A DNA stretch of 37,133 nt from CBDUUP01 sp965370435 (GTDB taxonomy: Bacteria; Chloroflexota; Anaerolineae; Anaerolineales; UBA11579). Location: NCBI GenBank assembly GCA_965370435.1, contig CBDUUP010000003.1, forward strand, positions 1 through 37,133. The letters are read 5' to 3'. The notes below the pieces were generated by a model. The model did not search any database and was not told the origin of the DNA. It saw nothing but the letters and a program-made list of their open reading frames with translations. The position numbers and the translations under genes are program-made. Shown here piece after piece: positions 15,800-24,452 of the stretch (its first letter is position 1; every line of letters begins with the position of its first letter).

Positions 15800-16727
15800 T
15801 CGCGCCAAAGATACGCTGCCCAGCGTACCTTCAACCGTCCCGGTGGGAGCTTTGCTGCCTGCCGAGGCCGTGCGCCAACTAGACCGCCTTCAACTGCATG
15901 GCGATAAATTCCTGCATGGCTCAGGGATGGGCCAGCGCGCCAGCATCCGCCGCAAACCGGCCATGGATTTTCAGGAGCACCGCATGTACGTCCCCGGCGA
16001 TGACGTGCGCTATGTGGATTGGTTAGCTTCGGCCCGGCACGAACACATTTTTATCAAGCAAGGCGAGCAGCCCAAGGAAGCCACAGTGCATATATTGCTG
16101 GATTGCTCCGCATCTATGGCCTGGGGCGAGCCGCCCAAATTCATGGCCCAACTTCCTTTGGCGGCGATTTTAGGCTATATGGCGCTGGCCCACGGAGACC
16201 GGCTGTTCGTATTCCCCATGGGAGGCGGAGGAAACCAGGCCCTAGGACCATTGAGCGGAAAGGGCCAGGTTCCGGCTTTGCTGAATTATTTCCGAAGTCT
16301 CAAGTTCGGCGGGCGGATAGATTTCACCCAGGAGCTGCGCCGTTTCAATCGTTTTTCGTCCTGGGGCGGGTTGGTGTATGCGCTTTCCGATTTCCTGGAT
16401 GTGGAAGGCCTGGAATCGGCCCTGCGCTTATTTCCTATCCCCACCTGGAATGTGGTCCTGCTCCACTTGCTTCATCCCGAGGAATTAGAACCCGCTCAAC
16501 GGGGCGAGATGGAATTGGTAGATGTGGAAACCGGCCGCACTGCCAATTACGACCTCAACGCCGAAGCGTTGCAGACCTATCTCCAACGGCTGGAGGAATG
16601 GCAGCGCGAGATTGAAATGGCCGCGGTGAAGAACAATGCCATTTATTCCCTCATCCCAACCGGCTGGTCGCTGGCCAAAGAGGTCATCCCTCATTTGCGA
16701 CGGATGCGTGTGGTGAGGCCGCTGTGA
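15771..16727 (+). CDS. DUF58 protein (MoxR-associated, VWA-like)
   Basis: The 318-residue protein carries the DUF58 signature YVPGDDVRYVDWLASAR with IFIKQ just after (about 72-95), and a degenerate VWA/MIDAS motif D111-C-S113-A-S115 (LLDCSASM). No membrane helix is seen, so it is probably cytoplasmic and may face the membrane proteins encoded beside it. DUF58 proteins are constant partners of MoxR ATPases, where the ATPase is thought to remodel or load metal onto VWA clients. GTG 15768 is directly in front of ATG 15771 and could also be the start. The end overlaps the next gene as GTGA. Confidence 0.9.
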   Translation: MWFRRIFRPDRAKDTLPSVPSTVPVGALLPAEAVRQLDRLQLHGDKFLHGSGMGQRASIRRKPAMDFQEHRMYVPGDDVRYVDWLASARHEHIFIKQGEQPKEATVHILLDCSASMAWGEPPKFMAQLPLAAILGYMALAHGDRLFVFPMGGGGNQALGPLSGKGQVPALLNYFRSLKFGGRIDFTQELRRFNRFSSWGGLVYALSDFLDVEGLESALRLFPIPTWNVVLLHLLHPEELEPAQRGEMELVDVETGRTANYDLNAEALQTYLQRLEEWQREIEMAAVKNNAIYSLIPTGWSLAKEVIPHLRRMRVVRPL

Positions 16728-18547
16728 GCCTGGCGAATCCGCTCGGTTTATTGGGCTTGTTCAGCCTGCCGGTGATCGTCCTCCTGCATGCCATGCGGGA
16801 GCGCAACCGTCGCTATCTGGTCTCCAGTTTGAGCCTGTGGTCATTTCTGGACATCCAGGTGCGAGGGACCCGGGCTCGTCGCATCCCCATCACCTGGCTG
16901 CTCTTGCTAGATTTGCTGATCGCCTTGTTGTTGACTCTGGCCTGGACTTCGCCGCGCATGAATCTGAACGTGCCTGCCCAAAGCGCTCGTCATGTGGTTG
17001 TACTTTTGGACGTATCCACCAGCATGTTGGCGGAGGATGGTTTTTCCAGCCGGTTTGTCAAGGCGAAACAAGAAGCTGTTTCCCTGCTGGGTACCCTGGG
17101 GCCGCGCGATGTTGGCACGGTGATCACCTTTGGAATTCGGACGAATGAGATCGGCGACACCCGCAATATTTCCCGCAATGAATTGGCCGCCCTGGTGACC
17201 AGTCTTCAAGCCGGGGAGACCGGCCACGCGCTGGAAGCCGCCCTGGGGCTGGCCGTCGCCGTGCCCGATGGCCGCATCCCTTTGGAGGTTCACGTTCTGA
17301 CCGACGGCGCTTTTGCCGAACCTAATTTGAGCAGTCTGGATGTCCCTATTCGATGGCATCGTTTCGGCAGCGGTGTGGACAACCAGGCCGTGTTGGACAT
17401 CGCGGTCTCCGAACTGATTGAACAGAACTATCAGGTTTTCGCCCGCATTGGGAATTTCAGCGATCAACCCGCGGTCCGCAACGCCTCCTTATTGGTGGAC
17501 GGTTTTGGCATTGATGTCGTGTCCATCGAAATACCCCCTGACTCAACCGTCTCCTATGTCTGGAATATAGCCGGATCGGCAACCACCGTGGCGGTTAAAC
17601 TTTCGGAAGGCGACGCTCTCCCGGAAGATGATATCGCCAGCATCGGTGTGCATCCTTCACGCTCGGTTCGAGTCGCGCTGGTCACCGACTCCCCCGAGCC
17701 GGTTGACCGTGCCCTCCGCGCGGTTCCCAACGTCACGCTCACCATCCTGACGCCGGAGGAATATCTCCCTGGGTTGACCTATGACCTGGTTGTGTTCCGG
17801 GGCAATCTGCCGGAGAGTTGGCCCTCTGGCAGCGTTCTTGTGTTGGAGCCGCCCATGGGCGCAGACCTTCTCGACGTTGGCCCCCGGCGGGAGATCCTCT
17901 CTCAGCCGGCGCCCACCGCCGAGTTGTTTCTGGCCGAAGTGGACTTCACCGGCGTGCGCTGGAAATGGACCTGGACCTTGAACCGGATCCCCGAGGGCTT
18001 CGCCCCCATCCTGCTCGCCGATGACCTGCCTTTGCTGCTTCGAGGGAGCGTCGGGATCAGCCAGATCGCCGTTTTCCTCCCCGACCTGGGTTCCGGCAAC
18101 CTCACCCGCCATCCCGCCTTCCCCATCTTCATTGCTAACGTGGCGCGGGCTGCGGAGGGTATCTCGGTGCCGAATAAATTATACCTGGGGGAGCGTTTAG
18201 AAATTCCTCCCGCGAGTGTTTATCCCCTGGTAACTTTGCACCTTCCCGACGGCGACCCTCTGGAATATCAAGCCGACCGGCCTGACGTATGGGAGGGGCG
18301 CACAATCCCTGGTATTTACATCCTGGAAACCTTGGACCTCTACGGCGCAACCGAAACCTACGCCTTCGGTCTCAACGCCGGACAGGTGGACGAATCGGAC
18401 CTGCGCCCACAGGAATGGTTCAGCCTGCGCGCCCAAGAGGTTTCGGATCCCGATGAAGGCGCGGAACAAGAATTCAACCTGACGCCCTATTTGTTAGTTG
18501 TCGTTATCTTATTGTTTGGGTTGGAGGCCTGGATGGCATGGCGTTAG
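16724..18547 (+). CDS. BatA-like VWA membrane protein
   Basis: The 607-residue protein opens with the BatA N-terminal domain (NPLGLLGLFSLPVIVLLHAMRER, then a second helix ITWLLLLDLLIALLLTLAW). A VWA domain follows with MIDAS D96-V-S98-T-S100 (VVLLDVSTSM). Extracellular beta-rich domains fill the middle, and a single membrane helix ends the protein (YLLVVVILLFGLEAWMAW). VWA domains bind partners through a metal ion, and BatA-type proteins work with MoxR at the cell envelope. It starts with GTG in a 4-base GTGA overlap with DUF58 and overlaps the next gene by 10 bases. Confidence 0.9.
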   Translation: MSLANPLGLLGLFSLPVIVLLHAMRERNRRYLVSSLSLWSFLDIQVRGTRARRIPITWLLLLDLLIALLLTLAWTSPRMNLNVPAQSARHVVVLLDVSTSMLAEDGFSSRFVKAKQEAVSLLGTLGPRDVGTVITFGIRTNEIGDTRNISRNELAALVTSLQAGETGHALEAALGLAVAVPDGRIPLEVHVLTDGAFAEPNLSSLDVPIRWHRFGSGVDNQAVLDIAVSELIEQNYQVFARIGNFSDQPAVRNASLLVDGFGIDVVSIEIPPDSTVSYVWNIAGSATTVAVKLSEGDALPEDDIASIGVHPSRSVRVALVTDSPEPVDRALRAVPNVTLTILTPEEYLPGLTYDLVVFRGNLPESWPSGSVLVLEPPMGADLLDVGPRREILSQPAPTAELFLAEVDFTGVRWKWTWTLNRIPEGFAPILLADDLPLLLRGSVGISQIAVFLPDLGSGNLTRHPAFPIFIANVARAAEGISVPNKLYLGERLEIPPASVYPLVTLHLPDGDPLEYQADRPDVWEGRTIPGIYILETLDLYGATETYAFGLNAGQVDESDLRPQEWFSLRAQEVSDPDEGAEQEFNLTPYLLVVVILLFGLEAWMAWR

Positions 18548-21105
18548 TCCTTTACCGGCCTCTGTTTTGGTTCCTGGCTGCATTGCTGGTTGCCGTGTTG
18601 TTGTGGTTGGGGCGGCGCAGATCCGTGCGCTGGTGGCCTGCATGGGCCATGCGCTTGTTGTTGATTGTGGCAGCGCTGTTCGGCGTTTTCTTCCCCCAGG
18701 GAGAATTGCTCCGCCGCGGCATCCCCCAACGCCAGATCATGCTCATAGACCAATCTGACAGCATCCCCGCTGGGGTGCGCGACCAGGTTCAAGTCCATGC
18801 CATGAACTGGCAGTCCGCGGCCGGAAATCGCATGGTGATCGTCTACGGGAACGGTGTGCAGCCGCGCCTGACCGACGACGAAGCCTGGCCCGAAGTGGAT
18901 GGAACCGCAACCGATCTGGTCGCCGCCCTGGAACTCTCTGTCGAATTACTCGGCCCCCAACCCGGAAAGATCATCCTGGCCTCCGACGGCGCAGTCGCCT
19001 CGATCCCTCCGGTGAACGAGGCTGTAAATCGCCTGACCGCGCTCGGACATACTCTGGATTTCGTCCCCCTGGAGACGGTGTATCTCTCCAATGATATTTA
19101 CGTGGGACATTTGTGGGCGCCCACCGGCCTCTGGGAGCAGACCCCCTTCACCGTCGTCCTGCCAGTCTACATGCCCAGAGGCGGTGAGGTCACTTTGCGC
19201 CTGGATGTGAACGGTCAAACCCACGTCGCCCGAACCGAGAGCTTGAACGCGGGCGAGAATTACGTCGCCTTTGGCTTGCAGGCCCGTGAGACTCAGATCA
19301 TCACCTTGCAGGCCAGCGCGCTGACCGAAAACGACCCTCGGCTGGAGAACAACCTCTCCTACGCGACGGTGCACGTATACCCGGCTCCGCGGGTATTGAT
19401 CGTGACCCAGGAACCGCAGATCGCTGGGGTGTTGGGCGTCGGCCTTATCGAAAATGGGATCCCGGTGGACATGATCTCTCCCGCCCAGGTTCCGGTAAAT
19501 CTTGAAGGGCTGGATCCATACCAGGTGATCTTCCTGCACAATTTCCTGGCTGACCATCTCTCCAGCGAGCAGATGCGCGCCTTGACCGTCTTTGTCTCCC
19601 AGCGAGGGCGCGGCTTGATCTTCCTGGGAGGCCGCAACAGTTACACCCTCGGCGGTTACCAGGACACTATTCTGGAGACCATCCTGCCGGTCAAGTTGGA
19701 GCCTCCCTCCCGCGGGCAGCAGCCTCCGGTGACCTTTTTGCTGGTGATGGATCGTTCGGGCAGTATGGGGCGCACTCGGCAGGCCATCCGGCCCATGGAT
19801 TTGGCCCGCGAGGCCGCCATGCGGGTGATTGACACGCTGAGCGCGGAGGATTATCTGGGCGTGGTGACTTATTCGGATAGACCTACCTGGGCTTTGCCCA
19901 TCCGGCAGGTGGGGGATGGTTTGCTGCGCCGTCAGGCGCAGGACGCGGTCAGCCAGGTGCAGGCCAGCGGCGGGACCGCGGTCTATTCGGCCTTGAAAGA
20001 ATCCCTGGACGGGCTGCGCGCAGTGGGCATCCTCACGGAAACCCGCCACGTTCTGCTGCTTTCTGATGGCCGCAGTTCCGATGGTACGCTGGAGCAATTT
20101 CAGGAACTCGTCGAACAAGCCCGCGCCGAAGGAATCACCATCTCGACCATCGCTCTGGGAAGGGAAGCCGATCAAGCCTTGATGGCCAACATCGCAGAGT
20201 GGGGCGGCGGGCGTTATTATTTTGTTCTTTCAGCGGAAGACTTGCCCCAGGTGATGGTCTCTGAGAGCAAGGCCGCCCGGAGTGAGAACGTTCAGCTTGG
20301 CGAGACCAATCTGATCTCCGTTGAGGGTGCCCATCCCATTCTTTTTGGGTTGAGCCTGTCCGACCTGCCTAGATTGTCCGGCTACAACGCCCTCATCTCC
20401 AAGAGCGACCGGGGCGCAGAGGACATTTTGCTCTCGGCCAATTTCAGCGACCCGCTGCTCTCCGCCTGGCAGGTGGGTTTGGGGCGAGTGATCGCATGGA
20501 TGGGCGACACCGGCGAAGATTGGGCCGGGAGGTGGACCACCTGGCCCAAGTTTGGCTACTTCTGGGCGCAGGTGGTTCGCTATACCCTCCCCGACCCGGC
20601 CTTCGGCCCTGCGCAGGTGGACGTCCACGTAGATGCAGCGGAAGTGACCGTCACGGTGCGCATCCTTGACACTGTTGACCGCCCGGTGAATCTGGCTCAA
20701 GTGGAATTCCGTTACGTTAATTCAGAAGGCATAGGGTATGCCGTCCCTGTGTCTCAGGTCGAGCCAGGCCTTTATGAAACTTCAATTTCTCTCCCCGAGG
20801 AGGGCGCATACCGGGCTGTGGTGCAGTATCAGGGCAATGACGGAATGGTTGAACTGCCCGCCTCTTTCGTGGTGGATTATCCCCACGAGTGGCAGCTCGC
20901 CGACCCCCAGATCGGATTTGAGAATTTGGTCCATTGGGCGACAATCACCGGCGGCGGCATGGCCGATCTCCTAGTCCTGGCCCCCAGCGACGAGGTGTTG
21001 GCCCAGCGCGAAGTGCGAGATATTTTGTGGTGGATGCTGCTGGCCATCGTCGTTCTCTGGCCGGTGGAGATCGCCGTGCGCCGCCGCTGGTTACCCTGGA
21101 ATTAA
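18538..21105 (+). CDS. Large membrane protein with two VWA domains and glutamine-amidotransferase-like fold
   Basis: The 855-residue protein has two N-terminal membrane helices, a first VWA-like domain (D71-Q-S73-D-S75), a beta-rich region, a GATase-I-like fold around residues 280-390 (GRGLIFLGGRNSYTLGGY), a second VWA with a canonical MIDAS D405-R-S407-G-S409 (VMDRSGSMG), an Ig-like C-terminal region, and a final membrane helix (WWMLLAIVVLWPVEIAV). This layout is common in MoxR-linked operons of Chloroflexota and Planctomycetota. The GATase-like part lacks an obvious catalytic cysteine and is probably structural. The start overlaps the BatA-like gene. Confidence 0.88.
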   Translation: MALVLYRPLFWFLAALLVAVLLWLGRRRSVRWWPAWAMRLLLIVAALFGVFFPQGELLRRGIPQRQIMLIDQSDSIPAGVRDQVQVHAMNWQSAAGNRMVIVYGNGVQPRLTDDEAWPEVDGTATDLVAALELSVELLGPQPGKIILASDGAVASIPPVNEAVNRLTALGHTLDFVPLETVYLSNDIYVGHLWAPTGLWEQTPFTVVLPVYMPRGGEVTLRLDVNGQTHVARTESLNAGENYVAFGLQARETQIITLQASALTENDPRLENNLSYATVHVYPAPRVLIVTQEPQIAGVLGVGLIENGIPVDMISPAQVPVNLEGLDPYQVIFLHNFLADHLSSEQMRALTVFVSQRGRGLIFLGGRNSYTLGGYQDTILETILPVKLEPPSRGQQPPVTFLLVMDRSGSMGRTRQAIRPMDLAREAAMRVIDTLSAEDYLGVVTYSDRPTWALPIRQVGDGLLRRQAQDAVSQVQASGGTAVYSALKESLDGLRAVGILTETRHVLLLSDGRSSDGTLEQFQELVEQARAEGITISTIALGREADQALMANIAEWGGGRYYFVLSAEDLPQVMVSESKAARSENVQLGETNLISVEGAHPILFGLSLSDLPRLSGYNALISKSDRGAEDILLSANFSDPLLSAWQVGLGRVIAWMGDTGEDWAGRWTTWPKFGYFWAQVVRYTLPDPAFGPAQVDVHVDAAEVTVTVRILDTVDRPVNLAQVEFRYVNSEGIGYAVPVSQVEPGLYETSISLPEEGAYRAVVQYQGNDGMVELPASFVVDYPHEWQLADPQIGFENLVHWATITGGGMADLLVLAPSDEVLAQREVRDILWWMLLAIVVLWPVEIAVRRRWLPWN

Positions 21106-21116
21106 ATATTTATTTT

Positions 21117-21122
21117 AAGGAG
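21117..21122 (+). promoter_or_regulatory. Strong ribosome binding site of moxR
   Basis: AAGGAG lies 5 bases before ATG 21128. It is the best Shine-Dalgarno match in the operon and suggests moxR is translated independently and well, unlike the overlapping genes before it. Confidence 0.8.
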
Positions 21123-21127
21123 CGCCG

Positions 21128-22123
21128 ATGAATACGCAAAACAACCCCTCGATCAGCCTGGAGAAATTCCATTCAATTGCCGCGGCCATACGCGCAGAGT
21201 TGAAAAAAGTCATTGTTGGGCAAGATGCTTTAGTGCATGATTTTTTGGTCACCCTGTTGGCGGGCGGCAACGCCTTACTGGAAGGCGTCCCTGGCCTGGG
21301 GAAAACCATGCTCATTAGCACCCTGGCCGAGACTGTGCACTGTTCCTTCCACCGCATCCAGTTCACTCCCGACTTGATGCCTGCCGACATTGTTGGGACC
21401 ATGATCCTCACCGAAACCGATCAGGGACAGCGAAAGTTCCAGTTTGAACGCGGGCCGATCTTCGCCAATCTGGTCCTGGCCGATGAGATCAACCGGGCCG
21501 CGCCCCGCACCCAATCCGCCCTGCTGGAAGCTATGCAGGAGCGAATGGTGACGGTGGCGGGTCAAACCCATCGTTTGCCCCAGCCCTTTTTCGTGCTGGC
21601 TACCCAGAACCCCATCGAAATGGAAGGCACCTATCCACTGCCCGAAGCCCAGCTTGACCGCTTCTTGTACAAGATTCACGTGCCCTATCCGAAAGAAGAT
21701 GAATTGGTGGAGATCGCTCGCCTCACCACCGGCGCGGATTTGCCTAGAGTGCAGGTTGTCGCCGATGGGGCTGCCTTGTTGGGGATGCAGCGACTGGCCC
21801 GGCAGGTTCCCATCGCCGATGGCGTTATGCGCTACGCCGCCCGCCTCATCCATGCCACCCATCCCGAAGAATCCGACGCTCCCGACGCGGTGCATCGGCA
21901 TTTGCGAGTCGGGGCCAGCCCCCGCGGCATGCAGGCTCTGGTCTGGGCCGGAAAGGTGGAAGCCCTCCTCGACAACCGCAAGGCGGTCGCCATAGACGAC
22001 ATTCGCAAGGTGATCTATCCATCCCTGCGCCACCGCCTGATCCTCAACTTCGAAGCCCAGGCCGACAACATCTCCCCCGACTCCATCCTGGAGGAGATCA
22101 TCAAAATCGTGAAAGTTCCATAA
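21128..22123 (+). CDS. moxR: MoxR-family AAA+ ATPase
   Basis: The 331-residue ATPase has Walker A GVPGLGKT (53-60), Walker B with D119-E120 (LVLADEINRAAPRTQSALLEAMQE), sensor 1 in ATQNPIEMEGTYPLPEAQLDRF, and the C-terminal lid (SPRGMQAL). This is the MoxR signature. The hexamer is thought to remodel VWA-containing partners, four of whose domains are encoded just upstream (one in DUF58, one in BatA, two in the large membrane protein). MoxR usually comes first in such operons; here it is last, after a 22-base gap. Confidence 0.96.
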   Translation: MNTQNNPSISLEKFHSIAAAIRAELKKVIVGQDALVHDFLVTLLAGGNALLEGVPGLGKTMLISTLAETVHCSFHRIQFTPDLMPADIVGTMILTETDQGQRKFQFERGPIFANLVLADEINRAAPRTQSALLEAMQERMVTVAGQTHRLPQPFFVLATQNPIEMEGTYPLPEAQLDRFLYKIHVPYPKEDELVEIARLTTGADLPRVQVVADGAALLGMQRLARQVPIADGVMRYAARLIHATHPEESDAPDAVHRHLRVGASPRGMQALVWAGKVEALLDNRKAVAIDDIRKVIYPSLRHRLILNFEAQADNISPDSILEEIIKIVKVP

Positions 22124-22181
22124 CCTGACCAGGATTTGTATTTTTTTTAAAGGGGTTGAAAAAACAAGACCTATTTCGTTG

Positions 22182-22202
22182 GGGCGCAGCAGCGCTGTGC
22201 CC
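22182..22202. repeat. Hairpin between convergent moxR and WD40 genes
   Basis: GGGCGCAG (22182-22189) and CTGTGCCC (22195-22202) pair with one G-U and a 5-base loop. A run of nine T lies closer to moxR at 22139-22148, without a good stem before it. The hairpin may help terminate one or both transcripts. Confidence 0.45.
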
Positions 22203-22293
22203 AGGCGCGTGCAAATATAAATAGCTTTGCCCATTTATCTTGTTATTTAAACAGCGTTGATCTAAATCGCTTTATTCAAAACCTAACTGACCT

Positions 22294-24432
22294 CTAATCA
22301 CCATCTCCCTCGATATCCACAATCCCCCAAATCCGTATCGTCCCATCCCGCCCCCCGGAGACCAACAGCATACCGTCTGGAGACCAGGCAACAGAAGTCG
22401 CAGACTGGGTATGTCCTTCCAGTGTGTGGAGTAATCTGCCTCGCCTGGCCTCCCATATTCCAATGTTCCCCCGGTTGTTGAATAGATTTACGTAAGCCAC
22501 CGCCAGCAATTCCCCATCCGGCGACCAATCCAGGCTGACAATCTGGTTGGACCAGGAGAGTTCTAGCTCTCGCTGTATTCTGAAATGACGGGAATCCCAG
22601 ATGCGGACGTGCTGCACACTGAGGCCTTCATCCTCCCCGCTGGTTGCCAGTTGAGTCCCATTCGGCGACCAGGCAACCTCGTTCACTCTCTTCCCGTAAG
22701 CCTCCCGTGTGATGCTCAACGTATTGGTCTCCAACTCCCAGATTTGCAGGGTTCCGTCAGACCGTCCGGCGGCGAGCATTGCGCCATCCGGCGACCAATC
22801 CAGGGTGGTGATTTCAACCAACTCTATTTCTTCGTCGGGTTCTTCTTCTCCTTCAATGCTGGCCTCCAGAACGACGATCTCTCCACTTCCCGCGTCCCAG
22901 ATCTGGATGCCCTCGGCGTCATCGCCCCAGGCCAACCGCGCCCCATCCGGCGACCAGGCCAAACTAAGGGGAATGGCATCGGGAATCGTCAAAGATTCGA
23001 TTATCCCCCAGGTGTTCGTATCCCATACATAAACGTTTCCATCCTCACTGCTGCCTGCGAGTAGTCCGCCATCCGGCGACCAGGCGACATCGGTCAGGCG
23101 ATTGGATGCTTCTGAGAGCGTGTGGTCTCGTTGTCCATTGGCTGCTTGATAGATGTATACGTTGCTATCCTCATTCCCTGATGCGAACCGGGTTCCATCC
23201 GGCGACCAGTCCAGCGCGGTGGTTTTGTCCATGTAATCGTCAATGGCGCTTGGCGCTTGGCTGTGCGAGAGGGGTGTAAAGTTCACCGCGCCTGTGCGGT
23301 CAGCAGATATGATGCCCTCGCCATCCCCAGTCCAGAGAAGGGTCATGATTTCCCCTGCATGGTTTGAATTGGATAAGGTGATCTCGCCCAACTCGACATC
23401 CCAAATGCTTATCCCGCCATCTTCGTCACCGGCGGCAAGCTGAGTCCCGTCCTGCGACCAGGCCAGATCGGTCACCCCGCTCATCTGGTCGCTGTTTTCA
23501 AAGATGCTGGTGGGTTCTTTGAGGGATGGGTCCCAAATCCAAATGGATTGATCAGCGCTGCCCGATGCGATCAAGCCCCCGTCCGGCGACCAGGCCAGGC
23601 TGGTCACGTCATCAGTTTGGCCCCGCAGTTCGTATATTTTTTCACCTTTGGGGAAATCCCATATCCCGATCCGGCCCATCTCGGCGAGGTTGTCGTGTCC
23701 GCTGACCGCGATATACTGGCTGTCCGGCGACCAGGCCAGACTGTGAATTGAAGAGTTGTCCCCGAACCTGCGCAGCAGTTCGCCGCTGGAAACGCTCCAT
23801 ACCCAGACGACCCCCAATCCGTCTCCCACGGCCAACAAGGCCCCATCCGGCGACCAGGTCAGGCTGTTATTGAAGCCTGGGCCGGGTAAGTATAACCGGA
23901 GGATTTGTCCGCTCTCAATGTTCCAGACCACTACGCGTCCGCGTTCACGGGCTGCCAGGTGAACCCCGTCCGGCGACCAGGCGACTCCGTAAGTGTAGTC
24001 ATCGCCCAGATGCTGAAGGTAAATCTGGGTAGCGACATCGTAGAGATCAACCCCAAGACCTCCGGCGACAGCCAGGATATTCCCGTCCGAACTCAACGCG
24101 ATGGCCTCAAGCGTTCCGCGCCCCAAACGCGTCACCTCCTCAACTTGTCCGATATTGTCTCTGGTGATGGCGAATGCAGACTTCAGGAATGCGGTTGGGG
24201 TCGGGATAGAGGTTAAGGTTGCCGTTGGAGTTGGCGTGAAGGTGAAGGTCGCCGTTGCTGTGGGCGTGTTGGTCGGCGTAGAGGTCAACGTGGGGGTCGT
24301 TGTGCGGGTGGGTGTAGGGGTAGATGTGACTTCCTCGATTGTGCATGCCGTCAGGACGCTGGTTAGAAGAATAAGGAGCGCGAAAAGAATAAAGATGTGA
24401 ATTTTTGATGTGCGTTGGGTTGACAAGGCCAT
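22294..24432 (-). CDS. WD40 lipoprotein B, 14 repeats (two predicted seven-bladed propellers)
   Basis: The 712-residue protein has a lipoprotein signal (basic n-region, FILFALLILLTSVLTAC with lipobox LTAC), a Thr/Pro linker (TPTPTRTTTPTLTSTPT), then 14 WD40 repeats to the end. Each repeat carries a core such as AWSPDG and ends near W/Y (VWV, IWD, IWE). Some cores have drifted (LWTGDG, AWSQDG). Fourteen repeats fit two seven-bladed propellers, which usually act as protein-binding platforms. The start is placed at ATG 24432 because AGG sits 8 bases ahead; ATG 24438 is 2 bases from it. It follows its paralogue by 20 bases. Confidence 0.9.
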   Translation of the reverse strand: MALSTQRTSKIHIFILFALLILLTSVLTACTIEEVTSTPTPTRTTTPTLTSTPTNTPTATATFTFTPTPTATLTSIPTPTAFLKSAFAITRDNIGQVEEVTRLGRGTLEAIALSSDGNILAVAGGLGVDLYDVATQIYLQHLGDDYTYGVAWSPDGVHLAARERGRVVVWNIESGQILRLYLPGPGFNNSLTWSPDGALLAVGDGLGVVWVWSVSSGELLRRFGDNSSIHSLAWSPDSQYIAVSGHDNLAEMGRIGIWDFPKGEKIYELRGQTDDVTSLAWSPDGGLIASGSADQSIWIWDPSLKEPTSIFENSDQMSGVTDLAWSQDGTQLAAGDEDGGISIWDVELGEITLSNSNHAGEIMTLLWTGDGEGIISADRTGAVNFTPLSHSQAPSAIDDYMDKTTALDWSPDGTRFASGNEDSNVYIYQAANGQRDHTLSEASNRLTDVAWSPDGGLLAGSSEDGNVYVWDTNTWGIIESLTIPDAIPLSLAWSPDGARLAWGDDAEGIQIWDAGSGEIVVLEASIEGEEEPDEEIELVEITTLDWSPDGAMLAAGRSDGTLQIWELETNTLSITREAYGKRVNEVAWSPNGTQLATSGEDEGLSVQHVRIWDSRHFRIQRELELSWSNQIVSLDWSPDGELLAVAYVNLFNNRGNIGIWEARRGRLLHTLEGHTQSATSVAWSPDGMLLVSGGRDGTIRIWGIVDIEGDGD

Positions 24433-24452
24433 AACCATTACCTGAGATGTGT

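Noticed and set aside
18946..20175. 409-codon open frame on the minus strand
   Set aside because: It lies entirely opposite the double-VWA gene, has no recognisable domain or ribosome-binding site, and its composition is that expected from the antisense of a GC-rich gene.
18538..21105. Active glutamine amidotransferase in the double-VWA protein
   Set aside because: The GATase-like segment shows no nucleophilic cysteine elbow; the fold is probably structural.
22139..22148. Intrinsic terminator of moxR at the T-run
   Set aside because: Only a 4-base stem with a 2-base loop (CCTG/CAGG) lies in front of it, too weak to call with confidence.
21275..22234. 319-codon open frame on the minus strand opposite moxR
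   Set aside because: Antisense shadow of a well-conserved AAA+ gene; no motif of its own.
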